Assembly (NCBI RefSeq): GCF_003391095.1
Contig: NZ_CP031447.1
Coordinates: 930,001-994,000 of the forward strand
Source of the DNA: Austwickia chelonae
GTDB lineage: Bacteria > Actinomycetota > Actinomycetes > Actinomycetales > Dermatophilaceae
Length of the DNA: 64,000 nt
Direction of reading: 5' to 3'
Each line of letters opens with the position of its first letter. Position 1 is the first letter of the stretch. Below are positions 42,884-51,985 of the stretch, piece by piece. A program made the translations under genes and the position numbers. The notes below the pieces were generated by a model, which was not told where the DNA came from, did no database searches, and saw only the letters and a list, made by a program, of their open reading frames with translations.

Positions 42884-44425
42884 ATGAGCACATCCAGCAT
42901 CCCGGCCGGCTTCTCCGGCGCACCCAGGCTCCGTGTCGCTCCTTCTCCGACAGGCGATCCTCATGTCGGTACCGCATACATGGCTTTGTTCAATCTGGCC
43001 TATGCGCGCCAACAAGGGGGACGGTTCGTCCTGCGGGTGGAGGACACCGATCGTTCCCGTTTCCGAGCTGATTCCGAGCAGCAGCTGTACGACACCCTGG
43101 ACTGGCTCGGCCTCGGGTGGGACGAGGGGCCGGACAAGGGCGGCCCCTTCGCCCCGTATCGGCAGAGCGAACGGCTCGAGACCTACCGTCCTTATGTCGA
43201 GCAATTGATCGCCGATGGGCACGCCTACCGGTGCTGGTGTTCTCCGGAGCGTCTGGCGCAGATGCGGGAGGAACAACAACGTTCGAAGTCCTCGGTCACC
43301 GGTTACGACCGTCTCTGTCAGGGGATGACCCGTGAGGAGAGGGCCGAGATTCCTGGTTTCCAGGAGACCCCGGTGGTCCGCATGCTGGTGCCCTCGGATG
43401 CGCCCATCGAGTTCGATGACCTCATTCGGGGACGGGTGCGCGCGCCGTACCCGGATGATCAGGTGATCCTCAAGGCGGATGGTTTTCCCACCTATCACAT
43501 GGCTGTGGTGGTGGACGACCACGAGATGGGGATCACGCATGTGGTGCGTGGGGAGGAATGGATTAGTTCGACGCCGAAGCATCTTCTGCTGTACCGCTGG
43601 CTGGGGCTGACTCCACCGACTTTCGCGCACATGCCATTGCTGCGGAATACCGATAAGTCGAAGATCTCGAAGCGGAAAAATCCCGCTGCCCGCCTCACCT
43701 GGTTCCGTGAACAGGGTTACCTGCCAGAGGCCTTGGTGAACTTTCTCGCGCTCTTGGCCTATCCGCCGGCTAAGGATGCCGAAGGCAAGGACGTCGAGGT
43801 GTTCACGCTGGAGCGTTTCGCCGAGGAATTCGACTGGGCGAAGGTGAATCCGGCTGGCCCCATCTTCGACCTGACCAAGTTGGACTGGCTCAACGGGGTG
43901 TACATCCGTGAGTTGTCGGTCGAGGATCTGACCGCGCGGTTGATCCCATATCTGCAGTCCGACGGGCTGTTGGGGGAGAACCCCACTTTGGGTGAGATCG
44001 TGCGGGTGCGGAGCTTGGCCGAGTTGATCCAGCCACGGCTGGTCAAGCTCACCGAGGCCGCGGAACAGCTGCGTCCGTTCTTCACCGCTGATGACGAATT
44101 AGTCGTGGCGGATGATGCCCGGGCTTCGCTCAAGGGCGAGGTCTCTGCGGTTCTCGACGCAGCGATCGCCGCTTTGGAGGACATCCCTGACGACGCTGGT
44201 GAGGACTTGTCTCAGGTCGCCGGCAGCTGGACGGCCGGACGGATCGAGGAGTCGTTGAGGGTTGCGCTGATCGACGAGCTCGGATTGAAACCACGGGTTG
44301 CTTTCGGTCCGGTCCGGGTGGCTTTGTCCGGCCGCAGGGTGTCTCCGCCCCTTTTCGAGTCCGCTGAGGTGTTGGGACGACACTCGACCTTGACACGTCT
44401 GCGGTCCTTGCGGGCGTCACTGTGA
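42884..44425 (+). CDS. gltX: Glutamyl-tRNA synthetase
   Basis: A 513-residue class I synthetase. ATG 42884 has GGAG five bases upstream. The HIGH motif appears as PSPTGDPHVGTAY and KMSKS as DKSKISKRKN; the anticodon-binding helical domain fills the C-terminal third. It charges tRNA-Glu. With GatCAB present it could also mischarge tRNA-Gln if non-discriminating; sequence alone does not decide this, and a separate GlnRS is present. The last codons overlap the HAD gene by four bases. Confidence 0.95.
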   Translation: MSTSSIPAGFSGAPRLRVAPSPTGDPHVGTAYMALFNLAYARQQGGRFVLRVEDTDRSRFRADSEQQLYDTLDWLGLGWDEGPDKGGPFAPYRQSERLETYRPYVEQLIADGHAYRCWCSPERLAQMREEQQRSKSSVTGYDRLCQGMTREERAEIPGFQETPVVRMLVPSDAPIEFDDLIRGRVRAPYPDDQVILKADGFPTYHMAVVVDDHEMGITHVVRGEEWISSTPKHLLLYRWLGLTPPTFAHMPLLRNTDKSKISKRKNPAARLTWFREQGYLPEALVNFLALLAYPPAKDAEGKDVEVFTLERFAEEFDWAKVNPAGPIFDLTKLDWLNGVYIRELSVEDLTARLIPYLQSDGLLGENPTLGEIVRVRSLAELIQPRLVKLTEAAEQLRPFFTADDELVVADDARASLKGEVSAVLDAAIAALEDIPDDAGEDLSQVAGSWTAGRIEESLRVALIDELGLKPRVAFGPVRVALSGRRVSPPLFESAEVLGRHSTLTRLRSLRASL

Positions 44426-45222
44426 GCTCCGCCGGTGCGCTGGGGCCTGCCGAGGATCTCGGTGCACCGGGCACGGACGTGGCTGGGTGGTCACGTCCGG
44501 TGCGTGCACTGCTGCTCGACGTCGATGACACCTTGGTCGATACGCTCGGGGCGATGCACCGGGCGTTGGTCCAGTCGGCTTCCCGGGTCTGGTCGGGGTG
44601 CGACGAAGAGGTTCTCTCCGCTTTCGCCCGGAGGTATTACACCGATCCGGGCGGTTTCTTTGATGAGTACACCCGTGGGGAGAGAACCTTCGCACAGATG
44701 CGGCGGGCTCGTTTCGACGACGCCGTCTCTGCGACGAGGCTGGACCCGGTTGACGAGGTGACTTACGAGTCCTTCGAGAACGGATATCGGGCAGACCTGT
44801 TGGCAGCACAGAGACTCTTCGTTGATGTCGACCGGCTGCTGGACCGTGCGGAGTCTGCAGGGGTGCCGGTGGTTCTGCTCACCAATTCCAGTGGTGAGGT
44901 GACCCGGGAGAAAATGGCTGTGGTGGGCCTGACCAGTCGTATCGCCTCAGTAGTGACCACAGACACACTCGGTTTCGGTAAACCTGATCCCAGGGTCTTC
45001 GCCTATGCCTGCGCAGCGGTGGGTGTGCCACCTGAGGACGTGCTCTGTGTGGGAGACACGATCGGCACCGATGTCGTCGGCGCGCGGCGTTCCGGCATCC
45101 GGGTGCTCTGGTTGCAGCGTCGAGACTCACCTGAACCGCGGGATGCAGGCTGGAATGAGCCGGTGTGTGACCCCGGTGTTCGTGTCATCTCGACCTTGGA
45201 CGAGGTCCTCGACGTGCTCTGA
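44422..45222 (+). CDS. HAD-family phosphatase
   Basis: A 266-residue haloacid dehalogenase-like hydrolase, GTG 44422 overlapping gltX (GTGA). Motif I is LLLDVDDTLVD (nucleophile and acid Asp), motif II LLTNSS, motif III FGKPDPRVF, and motif IV VGDTIGTDVVGAR; a helical cap lies between motifs I and II. It probably hydrolyses a small phosphorylated metabolite, which cannot be named from sequence. It ends 44 bases before a 50-bp palindrome. Confidence 0.88.
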   Translation: MSSAGALGPAEDLGAPGTDVAGWSRPVRALLLDVDDTLVDTLGAMHRALVQSASRVWSGCDEEVLSAFARRYYTDPGGFFDEYTRGERTFAQMRRARFDDAVSATRLDPVDEVTYESFENGYRADLLAAQRLFVDVDRLLDRAESAGVPVVLLTNSSGEVTREKMAVVGLTSRIASVVTTDTLGFGKPDPRVFAYACAAVGVPPEDVLCVGDTIGTDVVGARRSGIRVLWLQRRDSPEPRDAGWNEPVCDPGVRVISTLDEVLDVL

Positions 45223-45266
45223 TCTCTTCGGGTCAAGCAGGAGTATTCGTTTTCTTCATCTCTTTG

Positions 45267-45316
45267 ACGGTGGGGTCCTGCCCCGGAGAGTACTCTCCGG
45301 GGCAGGACCCCACCGT
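45267..45316. terminator. 50-bp perfect palindrome between HAD gene and glnS
   Basis: Every base from 45267 to 45291 pairs with 45292 to 45316 (centre AGTACT). As RNA it gives a GC-rich stem of more than 20 bp from either strand. It lies between convergent gene ends and is not followed by a T-run in either direction. Confidence 0.8.
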
Positions 45317-45330
45317 GACCGAGGCCCAGG

Positions 45331-47034
45331 TCAGCTTCGGCTTGCTCGTTTCTGAATCGCGGCCCATTCGTCCTTCAGCCCGACGGTGCGGTGGAAGTGC
45401 ATCGGGGTCTGAGGGTCATGGGCGAAATAGCCCAGTCGTTCGAACTGGACCACTGCTCCCAGGGGGGTGTCGGCGAGCATCGGCTCGGTCTGGCAGCGGA
45501 GGAGGGTCTCTTTACTGTCCGGGTTGACGTCGTCCATCACCTCTCCCGTGACTTCCCCAGGAACGGGGTGGGTGAAGAGCCGGTCGTAGAGGGACACCGT
45601 GGTTTCTACGGAATGCTGGGCGGAGACCCAGTGCATGGTCGATTTGACCTTGCGTCCGTCGGGTGCGGTGCCACCCCGGGAATCAGGGTCGTAGGAGGCG
45701 TGGACCTCAAGAATCTGCCCTTGGTCGTCCTTGACCACATCGGTGCAGGTCACCAGGTAGGCGCCCCGAAGCCGGACCTCGCGACCAGGGCTGAGTCGGA
45801 AGAACTTCGGTGGGGGAGTTTCGGCGAAGTCGTCCTGTTCGATCCACAGCTCACCGGTGAAGGGAACCTTGCGGGTGCCGTCGGCTTCGTTCTCGGGGTT
45901 GTTGGCGACCTCGAACCATTCGACGACAGGCGCGCCTTCGGCGTCGGTGGGCCATCCGTCGATGACCAGTTTGAGTGGGCGGAGCACGGCCATCCGCCGC
46001 TGGCTGGCCAGGTTGAGTTCGCGACGGACGAAGGATTCGAGTAGTTCGATGTCATGTCTACTGTTGGTCTTGGTCAACCCGACGTAGGCGCAGAAGTCGC
46101 GGATGGACTTGGCCGGGTAGCCGCGTCGACGCATTCCGGCGACCGTGGGCATCCGTGGGTCGTCCCACCCGTCGACCGTTCCGCTGCTCACCAGCTGGAG
46201 CATTTTTCGCTTGCTGGTGATCAGGTAGGTGACTGCCAGGCGGGCAAATTCGGTCTGCTGCGGTGCTTCGTACGGGAGCGGGAGCTGCCCGAGGAACCAG
46301 TCGTAGAGCGGTCGGTGGCTATCGAACTCCAAGGTGCACAAGGAGTGCGTAACGCCTTCGATGGCATCGGACTGACCGTGTGCCCAGTCATAGGTCGGGT
46401 AGAGGCACCAGTCGTCGCCGGTTCGGTGGTGGGGGGCATGTCGGATGCGGTACATGATCGGGTCGCGCATCTGCATGTTCTCGTGTTGCATGTCGATCTT
46501 GGCGCGGAGAACACGGGAGCCGTCAGGGTAGTCTCCGTCGCGCATCTTGCGGAATTCGGTGAGATTCTCGGCGACGGGACGGTCACGGTAAGGAGACTCG
46601 ATTCCAGGGCGACCGAATCCACCACGTTGGGTGGAGATGGTCTCGCCGTCCTGTTCGTCGACGTAGGCCTTGCCCTGTCCGATCAGGTATTCGGCCCATT
46701 CGTAGAGTCGGCCGAAGTAATCGGAGGCGAAGAGCACTGGCTCGGGCGGGGGAAAACCGAGCCAGGTGATGTCCTCGATGATCGAGTCGACGTATTCGGT
46801 GTCCTCGGTGTCCGGGTTGGTGTCGTCGAAACGAAGGTTGCAGATGCCACCGAACTCCTCGGCGATACCGAAGTCCGCGCAGATGGCTTTGGCGTGTCCG
46901 ATGTGAAGGTAGCCATTGGGCTCGGGTGGGAACCTGGTCTGGACGCGTCCTGCGAAGATACCTGCGTCGTTGTCGCGGCGGATCTGTTCACGGACGAAAT
47001 CGCCTGCCGGCGACGTGGCATCAGGCTCGCTCAT
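45331..47034 (-). CDS. glnS: Glutaminyl-tRNA synthetase
   Basis: A 567-residue class I synthetase of the GlnRS type rather than GluRS: PPEPNGYLHIGHAKA (HIGH), RFDDTNPDTEDTEYVDSI, CLYPTYDWAHGQSDAIEGVTHSLCT, and the KMSKS equivalent ITSKRKML. The two beta-barrel anticodon-binding domains occupy residues about 340-560. It charges tRNA-Gln directly. The start ATG 47034 has only a weak site (GAAGAG). The gene for tRNA-Gln(CUG) is transcribed divergently 270 bases away. Its coexistence with GatCAB is notable. Confidence 0.95.
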   Translation of the reverse strand: MSEPDATSPAGDFVREQIRRDNDAGIFAGRVQTRFPPEPNGYLHIGHAKAICADFGIAEEFGGICNLRFDDTNPDTEDTEYVDSIIEDITWLGFPPPEPVLFASDYFGRLYEWAEYLIGQGKAYVDEQDGETISTQRGGFGRPGIESPYRDRPVAENLTEFRKMRDGDYPDGSRVLRAKIDMQHENMQMRDPIMYRIRHAPHHRTGDDWCLYPTYDWAHGQSDAIEGVTHSLCTLEFDSHRPLYDWFLGQLPLPYEAPQQTEFARLAVTYLITSKRKMLQLVSSGTVDGWDDPRMPTVAGMRRRGYPAKSIRDFCAYVGLTKTNSRHDIELLESFVRRELNLASQRRMAVLRPLKLVIDGWPTDAEGAPVVEWFEVANNPENEADGTRKVPFTGELWIEQDDFAETPPPKFFRLSPGREVRLRGAYLVTCTDVVKDDQGQILEVHASYDPDSRGGTAPDGRKVKSTMHWVSAQHSVETTVSLYDRLFTHPVPGEVTGEVMDDVNPDSKETLLRCQTEPMLADTPLGAVVQFERLGYFAHDPQTPMHFHRTVGLKDEWAAIQKRASRS

Positions 47035-47221
47035 AACTCTTCACTCTAGTGCCTGTGTGAGGCCGGTTTTGCGGTGGCAGGTGTACTGCGCTGACTGGCG
47101 GAATCGTAAGCCTGAGGAGACTTTCTCAGACCGGACTTCTCGATGCCGATGGGATCGAAGGCCCGGCTGTCCAGTGGACCGGACCCTCTTGAGGGGAGAG
47201 CAGGGCTGGCGCCGGGCTGAT

Positions 47222-47251
47222 TTGGGTTAAAGGGCACTCGGAGGCTAGAGT
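47222..47251 (+). promoter_or_regulatory. Predicted tRNA-Gln promoter
   Basis: TTGGGT (47222-47227) and TAGAGT (47246-47251) with an 18-base spacer, about 56 bases before the tRNA 5' end. A GCACTC/GAGTGC inverted repeat overlaps the -10. Confidence 0.35.
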
Positions 47252-47307
47252 GCTTTCTCGGATCGCCTACTCGGTGAGCAGATGCTCTCCTAGTGGGGGG
47301 TACCCCA

Positions 47308-47382
47308 TGGGGTATGGTGTAATTGGCAGCACGACTGATTCTGGTTCAGTTAGTCTAGGTTCGAGTCCTGGTACCCCAGCCA
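47308..47382 (+). tRNA. tRNA-Gln (anticodon CUG)
   Basis: A full cloverleaf: acceptor TGGGGTA (47308-47314) with TACCCCA (47372-47378), anticodon stem ACTGA/TCAGT with loop TTCTGGT (anticodon CTG at 47341-47343), and T-loop TTCGAGT. Discriminator G and CCA are encoded (47379-47382). It reads CAG codons. Confidence 0.95.
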
Positions 47383-47494
47383 GCCGCGTAATACGCGGTG
47401 CGGTGTTGGGTGATCTTTCAGATCGTCTGAGACCGATTGGGAAAAACTGCCGATCAAAGGTAAGGTTTCACCCGCTGCTTTAAAAGCAGTAGAA

Positions 47495-47567
47495 GGCCCC
47501 GTTGTGTAGCGGCCTAGCACGCCGCCCTCTCAAGGCGGTAGCGCCGGTTCGAATCCGGTCGGGGCTA
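47495..47567 (+). tRNA. tRNA-Glu (anticodon CUC)
   Basis: Acceptor GGCCCCG (47495-47501) with CGGGGCT (47560-47566, first pair G-U), anticodon stem CCGCC/GGCGG with loop CTCTCAA (anticodon CTC at 47529-47531), T-loop TTCGAAT, discriminator A. The 3' CCA is not encoded (ACAA follows). It reads GAG codons. An intrinsic terminator follows nine bases later. Confidence 0.95.
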
Positions 47568-47575
47568 CAAAAGTC

Positions 47576-47614
47576 AAGGCGACCCCTTCGTAAGAAGGGG
47601 TCGCCTTTCTTGTT
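47576..47614 (+). terminator. Intrinsic terminator of the tRNA unit
   Basis: A perfect 14-bp stem AAGGCGACCCCTTC / GAAGGGGTCGCCTT with a GTAA loop and a T-rich tail (TCTTGTT). It ends the tRNA-Gln/tRNA-Glu transcription unit. Confidence 0.88.
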
Positions 47615-47819
47615 GGGCAAGTTGCGATTTACGCTGTGTGCAGCAGCATCGTGGGTCGTCCAGGTGTCTTACGCCGGATCCGGCGCGTGGGTATCTGACT
47701 CGACAGGATCTCGATATCTGATGGCTTCGTTGTTCCGGCCACCTGAGACCTGCCGGGGTGAGTGCAACCTAGGTGTGCCGCTGAATATGCGAAGAGCGAT
47801 GGAAGGACAGGAATCCCCG

Positions 47820-49076
47820 ATGGCGGATCCTCAGATGGACGTGTGTGAGGCCTGGATCAGGGCGAGAGGCCTGCCCCAGGTACTTGCTCGTCGCACGCGC
47901 CGCCGGGCCCTGCTGCGTCGGGTTTCGCCTCTGCTTACGATGTTCCTGTCGATGAATTTGTTCTGGCTGGCCACTTTCATCCTGATGAAGGGCGAGTCGG
48001 AGGCAGATAATGCTGACAACATCGATGAAGAGATCACCTTGATTTTGGGCTTTATCCTCTTCTTGGGCACCGTATTGCTCTCAGCACTAGCCGCTTTTTT
48101 TGTCGGCTGGCTGCTGCGCAAGTTGCCTAATGGGGGAAGTAAAGTCCTTGCAGGGGCGGTGTGTTTGGCCTACCTGATCTTTCCTGCGGTGATGACCGAT
48201 CAACTGACTGGCAAGGGTCTTTTCATCACCTTTTTTTCGCATGCGTTTATTCTGGTCATTTTGATCTTTTTGGCCTATCTCGGTGTCGGGAATGTGTTGG
48301 TCTGGGCGTTGAAACGTTCGGTGAGTCAGCTGACTGCGCTGGGTGCGATGATTGCGCGGGTACTGCCGGTCTTCCTGGTTGCGGTGCTCTTCCTCTTCTT
48401 CAATGCCGAGATCTGGCAGGTGGCGGCCGGGATTGACTATGGGCGTGCCTTCGGCGTGGGGGTAGTCCTGCTGTTCTTGGCCTTGGTGGTTGTGGTGGTG
48501 ACCGCGCTGGATGAGATGCGCACGATGTTCCGCAAGCACGAGGGGCGTGAGGAACAGGAGGAGTTCTCTTACCCGGAGTCTTTGGAGAATGAGAAGCGTA
48601 TGCGGCTTTTGCTTCGCGATACCCCTTTCGCGATGGCCTCGGTGCCTCGGCTGCGCTCTTCGCTCGGGATCGGTGAACGGGTCAATCTGCAACTGGTCGC
48701 TATTGCGGCTCAGGTGATCCAGGTCTTTTTGTTCACCTTGTTGATGGGGGTCTTCTTCGCTTTCTTCGGGCAGGTGGCGATCACGGATGTCGTTGCCAAG
48801 ACCTGGATCTCGGCGAACCCAGAACCGATGTCCATCGTGGACATCAAGCTGCCCCTCAGCTCGGTGCATTTCAAGGTGAGTTTCATCCTGGCCTGTTTCA
48901 GCGGACTGTCCTTCGCTGCGTCGTCGAACAGCGATGCGACCTATCGCAAGTCTTTCCTCGATCCGGTTCTGGCAGAGAACGAAGTCAATATCGCTGTCCG
49001 GGATGCCTACCGGGGAATGCTGGCCGAGCGGGAGCTGTACGGGGAGATCGTCGAGGGCCGTAGTGACATGGTCTGA
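47820..49076 (+). CDS. Polytopic membrane protein of unknown function
   Basis: A 418-residue protein with about eight hydrophobic segments; the first two lie near residues 38-60 and 75-100, and a hydrophilic loop rich in Glu/Arg separates the two halves at about residues 235-275 (FRKHEGREEQEEFSYPESLE). The remaining segments end near 365. No family is recognised. ATG 47820 (MADPQMDV) was chosen, with AGGA about eight bases upstream; ATG 47799 and 47787 are in frame. It is followed by a 227-base gap and then the molybdenum hydroxylase cluster, with no evident link. Confidence 0.7.
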   Translation: MADPQMDVCEAWIRARGLPQVLARRTRRRALLRRVSPLLTMFLSMNLFWLATFILMKGESEADNADNIDEEITLILGFILFLGTVLLSALAAFFVGWLLRKLPNGGSKVLAGAVCLAYLIFPAVMTDQLTGKGLFITFFSHAFILVILIFLAYLGVGNVLVWALKRSVSQLTALGAMIARVLPVFLVAVLFLFFNAEIWQVAAGIDYGRAFGVGVVLLFLALVVVVVTALDEMRTMFRKHEGREEQEEFSYPESLENEKRMRLLLRDTPFAMASVPRLRSSLGIGERVNLQLVAIAAQVIQVFLFTLLMGVFFAFFGQVAITDVVAKTWISANPEPMSIVDIKLPLSSVHFKVSFILACFSGLSFAASSNSDATYRKSFLDPVLAENEVNIAVRDAYRGMLAERELYGEIVEGRSDMV

Positions 49077-49303
49077 ACGATTGGTTCGTCTCTCCTGATG
49101 AGGGGGCATTCGTCGTGGGTGTGTATGCCGCGACGGGTGCCCTTTGTCGTAACACCGATGCCCCCTGACTCAGATCGAGTTATTCTGACATTGGACAAAG
49201 TTGACCATACTCTGGTGGACGGTGCGTGGTGAGCGGGCTGCCAGGAGCAGCTGGCTAAGACGGCACATCTGTCGCCGGAAGCGATGCAGAACGGGCAGGC
49301 GAC

Positions 49304-51985
49304 ATGATCACGGAGAACACTCGGCGACGAGCCCCCCGGACGAAGGGACCCGAAGGGGGCGATGCTGCGGTCCATACCTTGCTCATCAACGGCGTGGCCC
49401 ACGAAGTATCCGAGAACACTGAACTGCTCCAGCTGCTTCGGGACGAACTCCGTCTGATCTCGGTCAAAGACGGCTGCAACCAGGGGTCCTGTGGGACGTG
49501 CATGATTCTGGTCGATGGCAAGGCGGTCCGCGCTTGCACCCAGCGGGTCAAACGCCTCGCCGGAAAACAGATCACCACGATCGAAGGATTCAGTGACCGG
49601 GAGAAATCGGTTTATGGGCATGCCTTCGGCACTGCGGGCTCGGTGCAGTGTGGCTTCTGCATTCCCGGAATGATTGTCTCTGCGAAGTCTCTGCTCGATG
49701 CGAACCCGGAGCCGACGGCGAGCGAGGTCAGACATGCTTTGCGTACCAATATGTGTCGCTGCACCGGGTATCAGCAGATTGTCGAGGGGGTCCTCCTCGC
49801 TGCAGAACTGCTCCGCGGGGGAGGGGGAATCCCTGAGCCGGGGCGGACCGCGGGCGTAGGCGAAGAGGTGCTCCGCATCGACGCGGTCGAGAAGGCCTTG
49901 GGTGAAGGCCAGTATGTCGATGACATCGACATTCCTGGGCTCGTTCACGGAAGACATGTCTTCACTGCTCATCCTCGGGCACGGATCCTCTCCATCGACG
50001 TCGCCGATGCGCTTGCTATGCCAGGTGTGCTCGGGGTCTTCACCGCCGAGGACATCCCGGGGGAGCGCTATGTGGGGCATCTGTACAAGGATTGGCCCGG
50101 CATGATCGCTGTGGGAGAAGTCACCAAAGCGATCGGGGACACCTTGGCGATGGTCGTCACGCAGACCCACGCTCAAGCCGAGGCCGCTGCTGCAGCGGTT
50201 GTGGTCGAGTACGAGGTGCTCGAGCCGTTGACCAGCCCTGAGGCCGCCATGGCGGAGGGTGCACCGCAGATCCACGGCGAGGGTTTTTGGCGTTTCGGGT
50301 CTTTCACCGTCCCTGAGGGAAATATCTGTGCTCATGAGGAATTTTCCCGTGGCGATGTCATTGCTGGTTTTGCCGCTTCGGAATATATCGCTGAAGCAAC
50401 TTTTGACCTCCCTCCTCAGGAGCACGCTTTCATGGAGACCGAAGCGGCTATCGGTATTCCTGATGGCGAGGGGATCATGGTGATCACTGCAGGCCAAGGA
50501 ATTTACGACGAATATCATGAAATAAGCGAGTATCTTGGGCTACCCCTGGAGAAAGTTCGGGTTCGCTCGGCACTGGTCGGTGGAGGTTTCGGGGGAAAAG
50601 AAGATATGTCGGTCCAGCATCAGGCAGCGTTATGTGCTCACTTAACGGGAAAACCGGTAAAAGTGAAATTCACTCGTACCGATAGCCTGAACTACCACCC
50701 GAAGCGCCACGCCATGAAGATCGCGATGAAGATCGGCTGTGATTCCCAGGGAATTCTGCAGGCCATGCAGGCTCGGATCATTTCGGATACGGGTGCCTAT
50801 GCCTCTTTGGGTGGGCCAGTGCTGCAGCGAGCTTGCACTCATGCCTCGGGGCCCTACCACTATGCCAATGTGAGCGTGGTCGGTGATGCCGTCTACACCA
50901 ATAATCCCCCGGCAGGAGCCTTCCGCGGCTTCGGGGTCACTCAGTCGGCGATGGCTGTCGAATGCCTTGTCAACGACCTTGCCCGCCAGGTGGGGATCTC
51001 CGGATGGGAGATCCGCTATCGCAATGCGATCAGACCTGGACAAGCCCTCCCGAACGGGCAGATCGTCGGAGTGGACACCGCGTTGGTGGAGACGCTGGAC
51101 GCTGTTCGTGACGATTTCGAAAGATATGAAGCCGCCCCGAACGCCCACGTGGGTATCGCGTGCGCCATGAAGAATGCCGGAGTCGGGGTCGGCCTGAAGG
51201 ATCCGGGGCGGTGCAATGTGGAGATCATCGACGGCATCGTCCATGCCCGTTCCTCCGCGGCCGGCATCGGACAGGGGATCACCACTGTCATCCTCCAGAT
51301 GGTGGCAGAGACCACAGGCTTGGAGAGAAGTCAGATCGTGGTGGACCCTCCGGACACCAGCTATTCACCGGACGCAGGTACCACGACGGCGTCGCGGCAG
51401 ACCGTCTTCACCGGGCAAGCAGCGCGGGAAGCCGGACAAGCACTTAAACGGGACCTGGACTCCGGATACACACTGGCAGATCTCGAGGGAAAGCTTTACG
51501 AAGGAGAATTCGACTTCGAAACCGACCCGATCACATCGACGAAAGCAAACCCGATCAGCCATATCTCCTACGGTTTCGCCACTCAGCTCTTCGCCATCGA
51601 CGACAAGGGCGAAATCATCGAGGTCGTGGCAGCACATGACGCAGGCCGAGTGATCAACCCAGTAGCTTGTGAGGGGCAGGTGATCGGCGGAGTGGCTATG
51701 GCCATCGGCTACGGAGCGACCGAGCATTTCCGTTGTGAAGGCGGGGTTCCCCAGGTGAAACTGGCTCAGCTCGGGCTGATCAAGTCCAACCAGATGCCCC
51801 CGGTCCGGACGATCTTCGTCAACCGCGTCGACCCGACCTACGCCTATGGCGCCAAAGGCATAGGGGAGATCACCTGTTGTCTGGGCGCTCCAGCCCTGCA
51901 GAATGCCTACTTCAAGAAGGACGGTGCTTTCCGAGTCGTTCTTCCGCTGGAAGACACCTTCTACCGACCTGCGCGGCGCCGATGA
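49304..51985 (+). CDS. Molybdenum hydroxylase of the selenium-dependent xanthine dehydrogenase type
   Basis: An 893-residue fusion of an iron-sulfur part and a molybdopterin part without an FAD domain. Plant-type [2Fe-2S] ligands are C58, C63, C66 and C78; the second cluster uses C116, C119, C151 and C153. The Mo part has VGGGFGGKEDMS, GAFRGFGVTQSAM and the active-site E855 in GAKGIGEITCC. This architecture and the next two genes (YqeB, YqeC) match the selenium-dependent hydroxylases of Enterococcus and Clostridia, where a labile Se is added to the Mo cofactor. The substrate may be xanthine, another purine or a heterocycle. A stretch at about 50335-50690 is richer in A/T. ATG 49304 has a weak ribosome binding site. 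Confidence 0.85.
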   Translation: MITENTRRRAPRTKGPEGGDAAVHTLLINGVAHEVSENTELLQLLRDELRLISVKDGCNQGSCGTCMILVDGKAVRACTQRVKRLAGKQITTIEGFSDREKSVYGHAFGTAGSVQCGFCIPGMIVSAKSLLDANPEPTASEVRHALRTNMCRCTGYQQIVEGVLLAAELLRGGGGIPEPGRTAGVGEEVLRIDAVEKALGEGQYVDDIDIPGLVHGRHVFTAHPRARILSIDVADALAMPGVLGVFTAEDIPGERYVGHLYKDWPGMIAVGEVTKAIGDTLAMVVTQTHAQAEAAAAAVVVEYEVLEPLTSPEAAMAEGAPQIHGEGFWRFGSFTVPEGNICAHEEFSRGDVIAGFAASEYIAEATFDLPPQEHAFMETEAAIGIPDGEGIMVITAGQGIYDEYHEISEYLGLPLEKVRVRSALVGGGFGGKEDMSVQHQAALCAHLTGKPVKVKFTRTDSLNYHPKRHAMKIAMKIGCDSQGILQAMQARIISDTGAYASLGGPVLQRACTHASGPYHYANVSVVGDAVYTNNPPAGAFRGFGVTQSAMAVECLVNDLARQVGISGWEIRYRNAIRPGQALPNGQIVGVDTALVETLDAVRDDFERYEAAPNAHVGIACAMKNAGVGVGLKDPGRCNVEIIDGIVHARSSAAGIGQGITTVILQMVAETTGLERSQIVVDPPDTSYSPDAGTTTASRQTVFTGQAAREAGQALKRDLDSGYTLADLEGKLYEGEFDFETDPITSTKANPISHISYGFATQLFAIDDKGEIIEVVAAHDAGRVINPVACEGQVIGGVAMAIGYGATEHFRCEGGVPQVKLAQLGLIKSNQMPPVRTIFVNRVDPTYAYGAKGIGEITCCLGAPALQNAYFKKDGAFRVVLPLEDTFYRPARRR

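Noticed and set aside
49102-49166. 9-bp inverted repeat AGGGGGCAT / ATGCCCCCT after the membrane protein gene
   Set aside because: The loop is 47 bases long and no T-run follows, so it is not convincing as a terminator.
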